Assembly (NCBI GenBank): GCA_003134785.1
Contig: PLCN01000017.1
Span: 124,001 to 188,000 of the forward strand
Direction of reading: 5' to 3'
Source: Spartobacteria bacterium
GTDB taxonomy: Bacteria > Verrucomicrobiota > Verrucomicrobiia > Chthoniobacterales > UBA10450
Length of the DNA: 64,000 nt
Of the stretch, positions 44,609-53,316 are shown in pieces. Position numbers and translations under genes: made by a program. Below the pieces are notes generated by a model. It searched no databases. It saw nothing but the letters and a program-made list of their open reading frames with translations, and had not been told where the DNA came from. Every line of letters starts with the position of its first letter. Positions within the stretch are counted from its first letter, which is position 1.

Positions 44609-47233
44609 ATGATGCGGCCCGCCGGTGAGCAATGGAACCGAGTCAAGGAGTTGTTCGACGCAGCAGTGGACCTCGCGCCGAACGAGCGCGCCGCTCTGCT
44701 GAGCAATGAGTGCGGTGGGGATGACGCGCTCCGCCGTGAAATAGAATCTCTCCTCGACTCGGACAACCAGACCGACGGCTTTATCGAAAAGCCGGCTTTC
44801 GAAATCCCGCGCGATTTATTTCCGGAAGCAGAGGAGTCGCTCGCCGGCCGGCAGTTTGGCGCCTACCAAGTCCTCCGCGAAATTGGCCGAGGCGGTTTGG
44901 GCGCAGTGTATCTAGCCGCGCGAGCGGACGACGAATATCGCAAGCAGGTTGCAATCAAGCTCGTTAGGCGCGGCCTCGACACGGAGGACATCCTCCAGCG
45001 GTTTCGCAATGAGCGGCAGATTCTCGCGCAACTCGATCATCCAAACATCGCGCGCCTAATCGACGGTGGGACCACCGATGACGGGTTGCCCTATTTCGTC
45101 ATGGAGTACGTGAGCGGCGAACCGATTAATGCCTACTGCGACGCGAATGCGCTGGCCACAACCGAGCGCCTGATGCTCTTCCGCAAAGTGTGTGCTGCGG
45201 TCACCTACGCGCATCAGAATCTCGTGATTCATCGCGATCTCAAACCGTCGAACATCCTGGTGACTCCGGAGGGCGAACCGAAGCTGCTCGACTTCGGTAT
45301 CGCGAAACTTCTCAGCGCCGGCGACGAGTTGTTCACCCAGACGATTCCCGCCTTGCGCGTCATGACGCCGGAATATGCCAGCCCGGAACAGGTCAAAGGC
45401 GACAAGATCATGACCACGAGCGACGTCTACTCGTTAGGCGTGTTGCTTTACGAACTCCTGACCGGTCAACGCCCCTACCGTCTCAAGATGCGCACTCCCG
45501 AAGAGATCTCGCGCGCCATCACGGAACAGGAGCCGGAACGGCCGAGTACCGCGGTTACGCGCGGGGACCCGATCTCTCCGCAATCCGGTCCGAGCCGGAC
45601 TGGCACTTTCCGCAATCCGAAATTCCTTCGCGGCGATCTCGACAACATTGTGCTCATGGCGATGCGCAAGGAGCCGTCGCGTCGCTACGCATCGGTCGGG
45701 CAATTTTCCGAAGACATCCGCCGCCATTTGACGGGATTGCCGGTCGTCGCGCGCAAGGACACCTTTTCTTATCGCGCTTCCAAATTCGTCAACCGCCACC
45801 GGATCGGCGTCGCCGCGGCCTCGCTCGTCCTGTTGAGTTTGGTCGGTGGGATTGTCGCGACGCTTACTCAAGTCCGGACGGCCCGCCGCGAGAGAGCCAA
45901 AGCTGAAGCTATCAGCGGCTTCCTGCAAAAAACACTAAACGCTTCCAACCCTGACCGGAACCTCAGCGGCCAACCAACCGTCAAGGACGTCCTGGATGAA
46001 GCATCGAAGCGACTAGCTACCGAAGAATTATCCGATCAACCGGAGGTAAAAGCGGAGTTGCAACGAATCATTGGCGAGAGCTACTTCTCCCTTGGACAAT
46101 ACGATTTAGCCGAGCAAAACCTGGCTGCGGCCGCGGAAGCGCAAAAAAGGATTTATGGTGAAGACAGCCCCGAAACGCTAAGAACCTTCATCGTGTGGGC
46201 AGGGCTTTGGGGGGGCGCCAAGGGCGATTACGCCAGGGCGGACAAGTTCTACCGTGAGAAGCTTGCGCTCATTCGCTCCGAACAGAGAAAAGGGACGATC
46301 AGCGCGGATTATTTGGCGGCGGCCCTGAATGGCTTCGCTCTTCTGCGCCGGGCGCAAGGGGATTCCAAGGAAGCAGAGAGCCTCTTGCGGGAGGACTTGG
46401 CTTTAGGTCCTTACGTTTCGCCAGAAGAAAAAAACGGGCTTGGCGTCGCCCAAGCCATTCTCGCACTGACCTTGGCCGATCAGGGAAAATTCGAGGAGGC
46501 GATAAAGATCGTTCGTGAAAAAATCGCGGCAATCCGCGGGCAAACCGCTGAGAAACATTCCGAACTGGCTGCGAACCTGACGGGCCTCGGCAGCTTTCTC
46601 CTGGAGAATGGTCAGACCGCAGAATCGCTGGAAAACCTGCGCGAAGCGGAAGCGATTTATCGGAGGCTCTACAGTGACGCGAATCTGCAACTGGGCGACA
46701 ACCTCCGGTTGCAAGCGCAAGCCCTCTTTGCGGACAGCAACTACTCCGAAGCGGAAGCCAGGATCAACGAAACCGAGAAGATTTATCGAGCAGCCACCAG
46801 CGAGCAATTCATCAACTTCGCGACGGCTTTGATGGTGCAGGGTTTGATTTACAGTCAGACCGGCCGGACGGCGGAAGCCGAGAAGTTGCTGCGTGAAGCG
46901 GTGCGAATCCGGACGGGCAATGTCCCGGAGACACATTTTTTGCGCGCAACGGCGAACGGCGCGCTCGGTGAATTCCTAACGGCGCAGAAGCGTTTTCCCG
47001 AAGCTGAACAGTTCCTGCTGGCCAGCCATGCAAGCCTAACGAAGTCACAAGCGGCAAATAGTCCTCGAACGAGACTCGCGCGGCAACGCCTCACCAATCT
47101 CTACGAAGCCTGGAACAAACCCGAGCAGGCCGCGCCTTATCGCGCGCTGCTAGAATCGAATCCGAAATCCGCCGTAGGCCGTCCGTCCCAGCGCGGGGAA
47201 CCCAAATACCTCGGCGTACTGCTCGTTCGTTAG
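44609..47233 (+). CDS. Serine/threonine protein kinase with C-terminal TPR sensor
   Basis: 874 residues. An N-terminal leader of about 85 residues is typical of this group (WNRVKELFDAAVDLAPNERA). The kinase domain has GRGGLGAVYLA (P-loop, near 93), VAIKLV (Lys), HRDLKPSN (near 207), DFGIAK and TPEYASPEQVKG. A transmembrane helix (IGVAAASLVLLSLVGGIVAT) follows near residue 400. About ten TPR-like repeats fill the periplasmic part. The final 28 codons (from about LLESNPKSAVGRP) run 84 bp into the 3' end of the convergent TonB receptor gene, so the natural stop may have been lost. Probably acts with the ECF sigma at 43516. Confidence 0.92.
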   Translation: MMRPAGEQWNRVKELFDAAVDLAPNERAALLSNECGGDDALRREIESLLDSDNQTDGFIEKPAFEIPRDLFPEAEESLAGRQFGAYQVLREIGRGGLGAVYLAARADDEYRKQVAIKLVRRGLDTEDILQRFRNERQILAQLDHPNIARLIDGGTTDDGLPYFVMEYVSGEPINAYCDANALATTERLMLFRKVCAAVTYAHQNLVIHRDLKPSNILVTPEGEPKLLDFGIAKLLSAGDELFTQTIPALRVMTPEYASPEQVKGDKIMTTSDVYSLGVLLYELLTGQRPYRLKMRTPEEISRAITEQEPERPSTAVTRGDPISPQSGPSRTGTFRNPKFLRGDLDNIVLMAMRKEPSRRYASVGQFSEDIRRHLTGLPVVARKDTFSYRASKFVNRHRIGVAAASLVLLSLVGGIVATLTQVRTARRERAKAEAISGFLQKTLNASNPDRNLSGQPTVKDVLDEASKRLATEELSDQPEVKAELQRIIGESYFSLGQYDLAEQNLAAAAEAQKRIYGEDSPETLRTFIVWAGLWGGAKGDYARADKFYREKLALIRSEQRKGTISADYLAAALNGFALLRRAQGDSKEAESLLREDLALGPYVSPEEKNGLGVAQAILALTLADQGKFEEAIKIVREKIAAIRGQTAEKHSELAANLTGLGSFLLENGQTAESLENLREAEAIYRRLYSDANLQLGDNLRLQAQALFADSNYSEAEARINETEKIYRAATSEQFINFATALMVQGLIYSQTGRTAEAEKLLREAVRIRTGNVPETHFLRATANGALGEFLTAQKRFPEAEQFLLASHASLTKSQAANSPRTRLARQRLTNLYEAWNKPEQAAPYRALLESNPKSAVGRPSQRGEPKYLGVLLVR

Positions 47234-49042
47234 ATTGTCGATTCGGCCGAAGATCGAGAATCGCGGATTGATCTCGTACTCCGCCGCGAGATTCATAAAG
47301 GCGTAATCTTCGATATCGAAGTTGGGGCCGCCGAAATTCAATTCCTCGCGCGCGTTCACGAATTTTCCCTCGATCGTCGTTCGCAGTTTCTTGAACCAAA
47401 GATACGAAACCGAAACATAACCTTCATTGCGCGGCCGCCGGGGAAGGCGCGCTCCGGGCAATTGCGTAATATCCGCCGCCGAGGTGTTTACGGCGTCCAG
47501 ATAAGTATAGGTCGCGAGCAAGGTTAGATCGGTCGCGGGAGTTACACGCACTTCAGCCTCCAATCCCTGCGTCCGCGCCGCGCCCAGGTTCAACGTTTCG
47601 AACTGTCCATTAAACCCGATCACATTCGAAAGATCGTTGTGGAAATAAGTGAGCCCGACTGCGACCCGGCCGCTCCAAAATCGTTGCTCCACCCCAAGGT
47701 CCCATCCCAGATCGCGCTCCGGTTCCAGCCCGAAGTTGTTGCCGAAAATTTTGTCCTGACTGGTCGGCGGACTAAACCCCGTCGCGACGCTGGCATGCAG
47801 GTGCGTGTCGGTTTTCGCAATCAGATAACTACCGGCAAACCGATAGGTCCAGACGTCTCCGAATTGATTGAAGTGATCGAACCGTCCGCCGGCCACCAGA
47901 TTCAATCCTTTGAAAGGGGTAACGCTGGCCTGAAGGAAAACCGCCGTTTCCTCGGTGTGATCGCTGATGAAAGTCGGCTGCGGTCCGAAGAGCTGCGAAA
48001 CGAACGGACGTTCCTGTCCGGCGTTGACCCGGCTGTAGAAAAAGCCTGAGGTTAAAGTGAGCCAGGATGCCGGCTTCAAATCGTTCTGATAATCGACCGT
48101 GGTCCGCTCGAACAAAGCCCGCGTGGGGCCGACGAAACCATCGTCGTTCGGATCGTTCACTTGCCGCTCGTGATCGTAGCTCACGATCAACTTGTGTTCC
48201 CACCAATCGACCGGCTTGAAATCGAGATGCGGGGCGATCAGCCAGCGCTCCGTCAGAAAATTGTCGAACGGCTTCGGATCGAAGATGGAATTCGGATTTC
48301 CGGTGTCCGCCAGCGAGTAGGTAAACAAACTGCTGATGCGTAACTGCTCGTTAGGCGACCAGCCAATGTTGGCGATCCCGCTACTCAGCCGGTATTGATT
48401 ATTCGGCCGCTCGTTATCGGTATCGAGCCGGCTCAGGCCGACCGAGTAATCGAACTTCTCGATCGCGCCCGAGCTGGTGAGGGTCTCGCGGAAGGTGGAG
48501 TTCGAACCTGCCTCGGCGCTGAATTCGCCGCCCGGCGTTCCGCTCCCCTGCCTGGTGAAAATCTGGATCACGCCAGCTAGGGCGCGCGGTCCATAGAGCG
48601 TGCTCTGCGGGCCACGAACAATTTCGATTCGATCCAGGTCATCGACAACCAGGTCCGCAAAGTTAAACAACCCGGCAAGACCCTGATTGATCGGGATCCC
48701 ATCCAGCAACACCTGAGTGTGTTCGCTTCGCAGTCCGCGAGTGAAAACAGAGGTGAGCTGACCAGGCGCGCCGGTTTGGGCCACAGATACCCCGGGAACT
48801 TCCCGCAACGCATCCGCGGCGCGGCGCGTCTGTTTGATTTCGAGATCTTCCGCACGAATCACGCTGACGCTCGCCGGCGATTCATCTTCCGGCATGGGAA
48901 GGCGCGTCGCGCTGACAATGATTGTTTCGGTTTCCGCTTCCGGACTCGAAAGCGCTGATTGGGCCGCGTCTTGAGCGCGGCAGATAAAGGGCGCTGCCAA
49001 AAGAAAAGCAGCAGCCATGAGCCAGGGACGATTCTGTATCAC
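47150..49042 (-). CDS. btuB: TonB-dependent outer-membrane receptor, BtuB-like cobalamin transporter
   Basis: 630 residues. Signal peptide (MAAAFLLAAPFICRAQDAAQ), TonB box-like ETIIVSATR near residue 38, plug domain (SVSVIRAEDLEIKQTRRAAD; IEIVRGPQSTLYGPRALAGV), and a 22-strand barrel ending in the expected aromatic residue (GRTAYGGFRIRF). The assignment to cobalamin rests on the cobalamin riboswitch upstream plus overall resemblance to BtuB/CirA-type receptors. Its last 84 bp overlap the convergent kinase gene. Confidence 0.9.
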   Translation of the reverse strand: MIQNRPWLMAAAFLLAAPFICRAQDAAQSALSSPEAETETIIVSATRLPMPEDESPASVSVIRAEDLEIKQTRRAADALREVPGVSVAQTGAPGQLTSVFTRGLRSEHTQVLLDGIPINQGLAGLFNFADLVVDDLDRIEIVRGPQSTLYGPRALAGVIQIFTRQGSGTPGGEFSAEAGSNSTFRETLTSSGAIEKFDYSVGLSRLDTDNERPNNQYRLSSGIANIGWSPNEQLRISSLFTYSLADTGNPNSIFDPKPFDNFLTERWLIAPHLDFKPVDWWEHKLIVSYDHERQVNDPNDDGFVGPTRALFERTTVDYQNDLKPASWLTLTSGFFYSRVNAGQERPFVSQLFGPQPTFISDHTEETAVFLQASVTPFKGLNLVAGGRFDHFNQFGDVWTYRFAGSYLIAKTDTHLHASVATGFSPPTSQDKIFGNNFGLEPERDLGWDLGVEQRFWSGRVAVGLTYFHNDLSNVIGFNGQFETLNLGAARTQGLEAEVRVTPATDLTLLATYTYLDAVNTSAADITQLPGARLPRRPRNEGYVSVSYLWFKKLRTTIEGKFVNAREELNFGGPNFDIEDYAFMNLAAEYEINPRFSIFGRIDNLTNEQYAEVFGFPALGRTAYGGFRIRF

Positions 49043-49160
49043 AAGTTACCTCCAATTTTTCGAGAGGCAGACTCGCGCGGCTGCCGCCGGCTTCGTCCAC
49101 AGCTCTCATTCTTCTTTTTCGCGAAGAAGTTTTTTCGGGCCGTCTCCCCGCAGAATGGTC

Positions 49161-49189
49161 GGCCCCGAATGCTTTCGGGGCCGCTACAG
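49161..49189. repeat. CTGTAGC-family hairpin in the btuB leader
   Basis: Read with btuB: CTGTAGC then GGCCCCGAAA-GCA-TTCGGGGCC, a stem of nine or ten pairs with a triplet loop. It lies between the riboswitch aptamer and the btuB start. It is not followed by a U run. Confidence 0.8.
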
Positions 49190-49204
49190 GGCGACCCGAA
49201 TGAG

Positions 49205-49378
49205 GTGGACTGGGCAAATATTCTGGCTCTCTGGCTTTCGCGCGTTTCGAGAAACACGCATCCTTCTTCCCGCCTTCACCCTCGAAAAACTTTCGACGAT
49301 TGGCTCATGGGAAGTCGTATCCAATTACAGCAGCGCAACTGCTCCCGAATCTCACGGGAATTCCTCGCACCGGTCCAC
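49205..49378 (-). promoter_or_regulatory. Cobalamin riboswitch upstream of btuB
   Basis: Minus-strand features in order: P1 5' strand GTGGAC (49378-49373); GGTGCGAGGAATTCCCGTGA, then GATTCGGGAGCAG and the TTGCGCTGCTGTAA core; GACTTCCCATGAGCCA; GAAGGCGGGAAGAAGGATGC; then the B12-box-like AGAGCCAGAATATTTGCCC; and P1 3' strand GTCCAC (49210-49205). This order and spacing match the AdoCbl-type class. It lies about 160 bp upstream of the TonB receptor start on the same strand. Confidence 0.9.
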
Positions 49379-49476
49379 TGATCAAACTGACAAAGAACTG
49401 CCGCCAGAAGTAGCGGCTTGCGCTTGCCCGCTCAAGATTTATTTATCAGACGCGCGCATCGTCGCGCTCGCTTGTT

Positions 49477-50412
49477 GTGTCTTCCGCTGAATCTTCCATT
49501 CTCGTTACTGGTGGCGCCGGTTTCATCGGCTCTAATCTCGCGCTGATGTTGCAAGAGCGAATGCCTGCGACGCGGCTAACTGTGATCGACGATTTTCGTT
49601 CCGGGGACTTCAAGAACCTGGCTGGATACAAGGGCGATTTTGTCGCGCAGAATCTGGCAGCGCTCGATTGGCGGGAACAATTCGGCGATGAAAAATTCGA
49701 CGCTATTTTTCATCTCGCCTCGATCACAGACACCACCCTGCACGATCAATTCGTCCAGGTGCACGACAACGTGGAGAGTTTTCGCCGCCTGCTGAATTTC
49801 GCGAAGCCGAACCGGACCAAAATCATCTATGCGTCTTCAGCCGCCACGTATGGCGCCGCCAGCGCGGCCAGCGCGGAGACGAACGGCGCCGCGCCCGCTA
49901 ACGTTTACGCTTTTTCGAAGGCGATGATGGACAACCTCGCCAATCGCGCCGTGCGTGAGTTTCCGGATTGGATCATCGTTGGGTTGCGTTACTTCAACGT
50001 TTACGGCCCGCGCGAAGCGCACAAAGGGATCCCGGCGAGCATGGTTTATCATTTGTCGCTCCAGATGAAATCGGGTCAGCGCCCGCGCATTTTCAAACAC
50101 GGCGAGCAGCAGCGCGATTTCGTCTATGTAAAGGACATCGTCGAAGGGAGCATCCGCGCGCTCGAGGCAAAGCAGAGCGGCATTTACAATCTTGGCACCG
50201 GCCGGGCGCGTTCGTTCAACGAACTGATCGACGTCCTGAACAGCTCGCTCGGCACCGACTTCAAACCGGAATACATCGAGAATCCGCACGCCCATTATCA
50301 GAATTTCACGCAGGCGGATTTGGCGAGCGTTCGGAGCAGCCTTGGCTATGAGCCGAAATACCCTCTCGAGGCCGGCGTCGCCGACTATATGAAGTGGCTG
50401 TATCCCGCCTGA
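49477..50412 (+). CDS. hldD: NAD-dependent sugar epimerase, probable ADP-heptose 6-epimerase
   Basis: 311 residues with a GTG start. Extended SDR: NAD-binding VTGGAGFIGSN (residues 10-20), Ser-Tyr-Lys catalytic set (YASSAATYG; YAFSKAMMDN), and FNVYGPREAHKG. The stretch ASMVYHLSLQMKSGQRPRIF followed by EQQRDFVYVKDIVE is characteristic of ADP-L-glycero-D-manno-heptose 6-epimerase, an LPS inner-core enzyme, so an outer membrane with heptose-containing LPS is implied. The next gene starts 17 bp downstream and is probably co-transcribed. Confidence 0.85.
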   Translation: MSSAESSILVTGGAGFIGSNLALMLQERMPATRLTVIDDFRSGDFKNLAGYKGDFVAQNLAALDWREQFGDEKFDAIFHLASITDTTLHDQFVQVHDNVESFRRLLNFAKPNRTKIIYASSAATYGAASAASAETNGAAPANVYAFSKAMMDNLANRAVREFPDWIIVGLRYFNVYGPREAHKGIPASMVYHLSLQMKSGQRPRIFKHGEQQRDFVYVKDIVEGSIRALEAKQSGIYNLGTGRARSFNELIDVLNSSLGTDFKPEYIENPHAHYQNFTQADLASVRSSLGYEPKYPLEAGVADYMKWLYPA

Positions 50413-50429
50413 CACAAGTTTCCCAAGCG

Positions 50430-51476
50430 ATGAAAGCTAAACGGCGGTCGAAAAGCCCAGAAGAGATCAACGCCGCGCTCGCGGCAAAAAAAGGTCCGAT
50501 CTCGAAATTCATCGCGAAGAGTTATCGTCACTTTAACGCGGCCGCGCTGCTCGACGCGGCGAAGGGGTACGAGACACACCTCGCCGCCGGCGGCAAGATG
50601 CTGATGACGATCGCGGGCGCAATGTCGACAGCCGAACTCGGGATCTCGCTGGCGGAAATGATCCGCCGTGAAAAGGTGCACCTGATCGTCTGTACCGGCG
50701 CGAACCTCGAAGAGGATATTTTCAATCTCGTCGCGCATGACCACTACGAGCGGGTGCCGCACTACCGGGAGCTCACCCCACGGGACGAGCAGAAACTGCT
50801 CGTCCGACACATGAATCGCGTGACCGACACGTGCATCCCGGAGATGGAGGCGATGAGGCGGATCGAGAAGGTGGTGCTCGAAGAGTGGACCGCGGCCGAC
50901 CGCGCCGGAGAGCATTATTTCCCGCATGAGTTCATGTACAAGATTCTTCGCGGCGGTAAGCTGAAGAAGAGCTATCAGATCGACCCGAAGCATTCCTGGA
51001 TGATGGCGGCCTGCGAAAAAAATCTGCCGATCGTCGTGCCGGGCTGGGAGGATGCGACGCTGGGCAACATGTATGCGGCGGCTGTGATGCGCGGGGACGT
51101 CAGGAACGTGCATACCGTCCGCACAGGCATCGAATACATGACCTGGCTCGCGGACTACTACACGAAAAACGCGAAGAGGCTGCGCAACCGAGAGGGCTCA
51201 ATCGGTTTTTTTCAGATCGGCGGCGGCATCGCCGGCGATTTCCCGATTTGCGTCGTCCCGATGCTGCACCAGGATCTCGAGCGCACCGCGGTGCCACTGT
51301 GGGGTTATTTCTGCCAAATCAGCGATTCCACGACGAGCTACGGCAGCTACTCCGGCGCCGTGCCGAACGAGAAAATCACCTGGGGAAAGCTCGCCGCCTC
51401 AACTCCGAAGTTCGTGGTCGAAAGCGATGCCACGATTTGCGTGCCTTTGATCTTCGCCTGGGTGCTCGGGCAATAA
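50430..51476 (+). CDS. Deoxyhypusine synthase-like protein lacking the usual catalytic Lys motif
   Basis: 348 residues from the ATG at 50430 (MKAKRRSKSPEEINAALAAK). The NAD-binding DHS fold is recognisable (GGKMLMTIAGAMSTAELGIS; LIVCTGANLEEDIFNLVAHD; NLPIVVPGWEDATLGNMYAA; SYSGAVPNEKITWGKL). In eukaryotic deoxyhypusine synthase the enzyme-intermediate Lys sits in GGGVxKHH. Here the same place reads GGGIAGDFPICVVPM, with no Lys. It is thus of the bacterial DHS-like group, perhaps using spermidine/NAD chemistry on another substrate. Follows hldD closely. Confidence 0.87.
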   Translation: MKAKRRSKSPEEINAALAAKKGPISKFIAKSYRHFNAAALLDAAKGYETHLAAGGKMLMTIAGAMSTAELGISLAEMIRREKVHLIVCTGANLEEDIFNLVAHDHYERVPHYRELTPRDEQKLLVRHMNRVTDTCIPEMEAMRRIEKVVLEEWTAADRAGEHYFPHEFMYKILRGGKLKKSYQIDPKHSWMMAACEKNLPIVVPGWEDATLGNMYAAAVMRGDVRNVHTVRTGIEYMTWLADYYTKNAKRLRNREGSIGFFQIGGGIAGDFPICVVPMLHQDLERTAVPLWGYFCQISDSTTSYGSYSGAVPNEKITWGKLAASTPKFVVESDATICVPLIFAWVLGQ

Positions 51477-51520
51477 GAAATACGACAAGCGACGCGCTGG
51501 CCGACAAGCTGGGAAAGGCG

Positions 51521-51586
51521 CTGTAGAGGCGCTTGTGCCAAGCGCCTAAACCAAACGATCAGGCGCTTGGCACAATCGCCTCTACA
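51521..51586. repeat. CTGTAGA-type twin-hairpin unit
   Basis: Left half CTGTAG + AGGCGCTTG-TGC-CAAGCGCCT. Right half AGGCGCTTG-GCAC-AATCGCCT + CTACA. The unit ends at the base before the OsmC stop codon (51587-51589). Confidence 0.85.
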
Positions 51587-51997
51587 TTACCCTTCCCAGA
51601 AAAATTTCGTCGGGCGCTCGATCTCGGGCGGCAGGCTCTTGTGGACGGGGCAATTGAGTGCGGCGTTCTCCAGCAAGGCGCGCTGGGGTGTGCTCCCTGG
51701 CAGCGGAATGTGAACTTCCGACGGCAACCCGACAATCCGACGCGGCGCATCCTTCGACATTTCCTTACTCACGTTCACCGTCATCCCTTTCACGTCGAGA
51801 CCGTTTTCCTGGGCCGCCATCGCCAGGATGGTGCTCATGCAGGTTCCGAGCGCGGTCGCGACGAGATCGGTGGGCGAAAAGGATTCTCCTTTGCCCATGT
51901 TGTCCGTGGGAGCGTCAGTCGCGATTTTGGCGTGGGACGGGCCGTGGACCGCGTCGCAATGCAGATCGCCGGTGTATTCGATGCAGATGTTGACCAT
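51587..51997 (-). CDS. OsmC family peroxiredoxin-like protein
   Basis: 136 residues. Typical OsmC/Ohr-fold sequence: SFSPTDLVATALGTCMSTIL with the first redox Cys near residue 54, and ENAALNCPVHKSLPPEIE with the second Cys near 115. Likely reduces organic hydroperoxides in the cytoplasm. Its stop abuts a twin-hairpin repeat. Confidence 0.9.
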   Translation of the reverse strand: MVNICIEYTGDLHCDAVHGPSHAKIATDAPTDNMGKGESFSPTDLVATALGTCMSTILAMAAQENGLDVKGMTVNVSKEMSKDAPRRIVGLPSEVHIPLPGSTPQRALLENAALNCPVHKSLPPEIERPTKFFWEG

Positions 51998-52042
51998 GCT
52001 TCAATATGCGAAGCGCGAGCAGTCGAAGCAATTGCGTTCCCA

Positions 52043-52151
52043 CTCGTGCTCGTGATCGCAATCGAAACTTGTAGGGCGTTTCTGTGAAACGCCGTTCCCC
52101 CCGGCGTCTGACACAGACGCCTACAATGCCGGAATCGATCACGAGCACGAG
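52043..52151. repeat. Nested inverted repeat containing a TGTAG twin-hairpin unit
   Basis: Outer 16-bp perfect inverted repeat CTCGTGCTCGTGATCG (52043-52058) and its complement (52136-52151). Inside lies a twin unit (52070-52126): TGTAG + GGCGTTTC-TGT-GAAACGCC and GGCGTCTG-ACA-CAGACGCC + TACAA. Located between the starts/ends of OsmC and the GH26-like gene. Confidence 0.88.
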
Positions 52152-52156
52152 CACGA

Positions 52157-53224
52157 TTACGAGGAGGGCACAATGATCGGAGTCGCCTGCATGGCATCGG
52201 CGTGTTCCGCGAGTTGCTCGCGAAACGTCTTCGTTAAACCAGGATCATGCAGAATGATCATGTCGGTGTCGTGCTTCCGGACGTCGTCGTTCTCCCACGA
52301 CTCGTTCCACCAGGAGAAGCCGATCACCGCCGGCCAACGCCCGGAGAACAAATCTTCCAACGCGCCTTTGGCCCATTCGCTCGCGTCGACTTTCCGATGA
52401 TGAATGTCGCAGCCGAATTCCGCGATCACGATCGGCTTTCCCGGCGCGATCTTCGTCAGTCGGGGATACGCCGTGCGCATCTTGAACCGAAAACTTTCCG
52501 TGCCGTCGATAGTACGCGGCGTGAGCGGTCCGTACGCACTCAGCGCGACCCAATCGCAATAATCACCTCCAGGATAATAATTCTCGAACCGATTCCATTT
52601 CACTTCCGGTACGTCGAACCAGTTCACGTGCCAGATCCACTGGAGATTGCCCGCGCCCTCGCCGCGCATGAGATCAACAATGTGGCGCCAGACCTCGATA
52701 TATCGGCGCGGTCCTTCCTTCGCGCCGCCGTTCCATTTTCCATTCCAGGAAAACCAGTTTCCGTTCGGCTCCGTCCCCCACTCGATCAGAATCGGCGAGC
52801 CAAAGGCCTTCGCGTCGCGCGCCCAAGATCTTAGATCCTCATCAAATTTCCCCGCGAGAATATTCGTCAGGGTGAAAATTTTCTCCACATGGTTCTGCTC
52901 GAGATCCGAGCGCAACATGAGGCGGACATAAGGAATCTTGCCGAGCCCGCGAATCCAGTCGCAAGTGGCGGCGGGAAATTTTCGCGATTCGGACCAGTTG
53001 TCCGAAAAGAAAACCCAGACCGTTTTCGTGGCGAGAGCCTGCTCAAAACGCGCCACATTTTCAGCCGTGACATCATGCTCCGTGGGATCGTGCCCGGCGG
53101 CTGGCTCATCGAAGTAAAGGCCCTGATACAATTTCCCCGGGGGCGGCGGCGCGAGGCGCTCCGCGCCGTGTGCGTTGAAAATCGACAAGACGACTGAAAG
53201 GGCCAGCACGCTGCGTATCATCAC
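52157..53224 (-). CDS. Secreted GH26-like glycoside hydrolase
   Basis: 355 residues with a signal peptide (MIRSVLALSVVLSIFNAHGA). A (beta/alpha)8 glycosidase of the GH26 (mannanase-like) kind. The likely acid/base Glu is in EWGTEPNGNW near residue 151, and the likely nucleophile Glu is in IAEFGCD near residue 268, the usual strand 4/strand 7 spacing. Also IRGLGKIPYVRLMLRSDLEQ and LQWIWHVNWFDVPEVKWNRF. Substrate (mannan, xylan or exopolysaccharide) cannot be fixed from sequence. Confidence 0.83.
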   Translation of the reverse strand: MMIRSVLALSVVLSIFNAHGAERLAPPPPGKLYQGLYFDEPAAGHDPTEHDVTAENVARFEQALATKTVWVFFSDNWSESRKFPAATCDWIRGLGKIPYVRLMLRSDLEQNHVEKIFTLTNILAGKFDEDLRSWARDAKAFGSPILIEWGTEPNGNWFSWNGKWNGGAKEGPRRYIEVWRHIVDLMRGEGAGNLQWIWHVNWFDVPEVKWNRFENYYPGGDYCDWVALSAYGPLTPRTIDGTESFRFKMRTAYPRLTKIAPGKPIVIAEFGCDIHHRKVDASEWAKGALEDLFSGRWPAVIGFSWWNESWENDDVRKHDTDMIILHDPGLTKTFREQLAEHADAMQATPIIVPSS

Positions 53225-53256
53225 AGATCAGACGATAGGCGATCGCGTACAAACAA

Positions 53257-53288
53257 CAGGCGGAATGCGTGATGGCGCATTCCGCCTG
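53257..53288 (-). terminator. Strong terminator-like hairpin after the DUF2383 gene
   Basis: Perfect 13-bp stem (CAGGCGGAATGCG / CGCATTCCGCCTG) with a 6-base loop, followed on the minus strand by TTGTTTG. It lies 29 bp past the DUF2383 stop. Confidence 0.65.
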
Positions 53289-53316
53289 TGCTGGTTCCAA
53301 TTCTTGTCGAACGCGT

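Noticed and set aside
49161-49189. Hairpin before btuB as an intrinsic terminator of the riboswitch
   Set aside because: No U run follows it in the direction of transcription and it belongs to a repeat family found throughout the window.
51521-51586. CRISPR-like repeat/spacer pattern
   Set aside because: Only one inverted pair of hairpins, no direct repeats at regular spacing, no cas genes.
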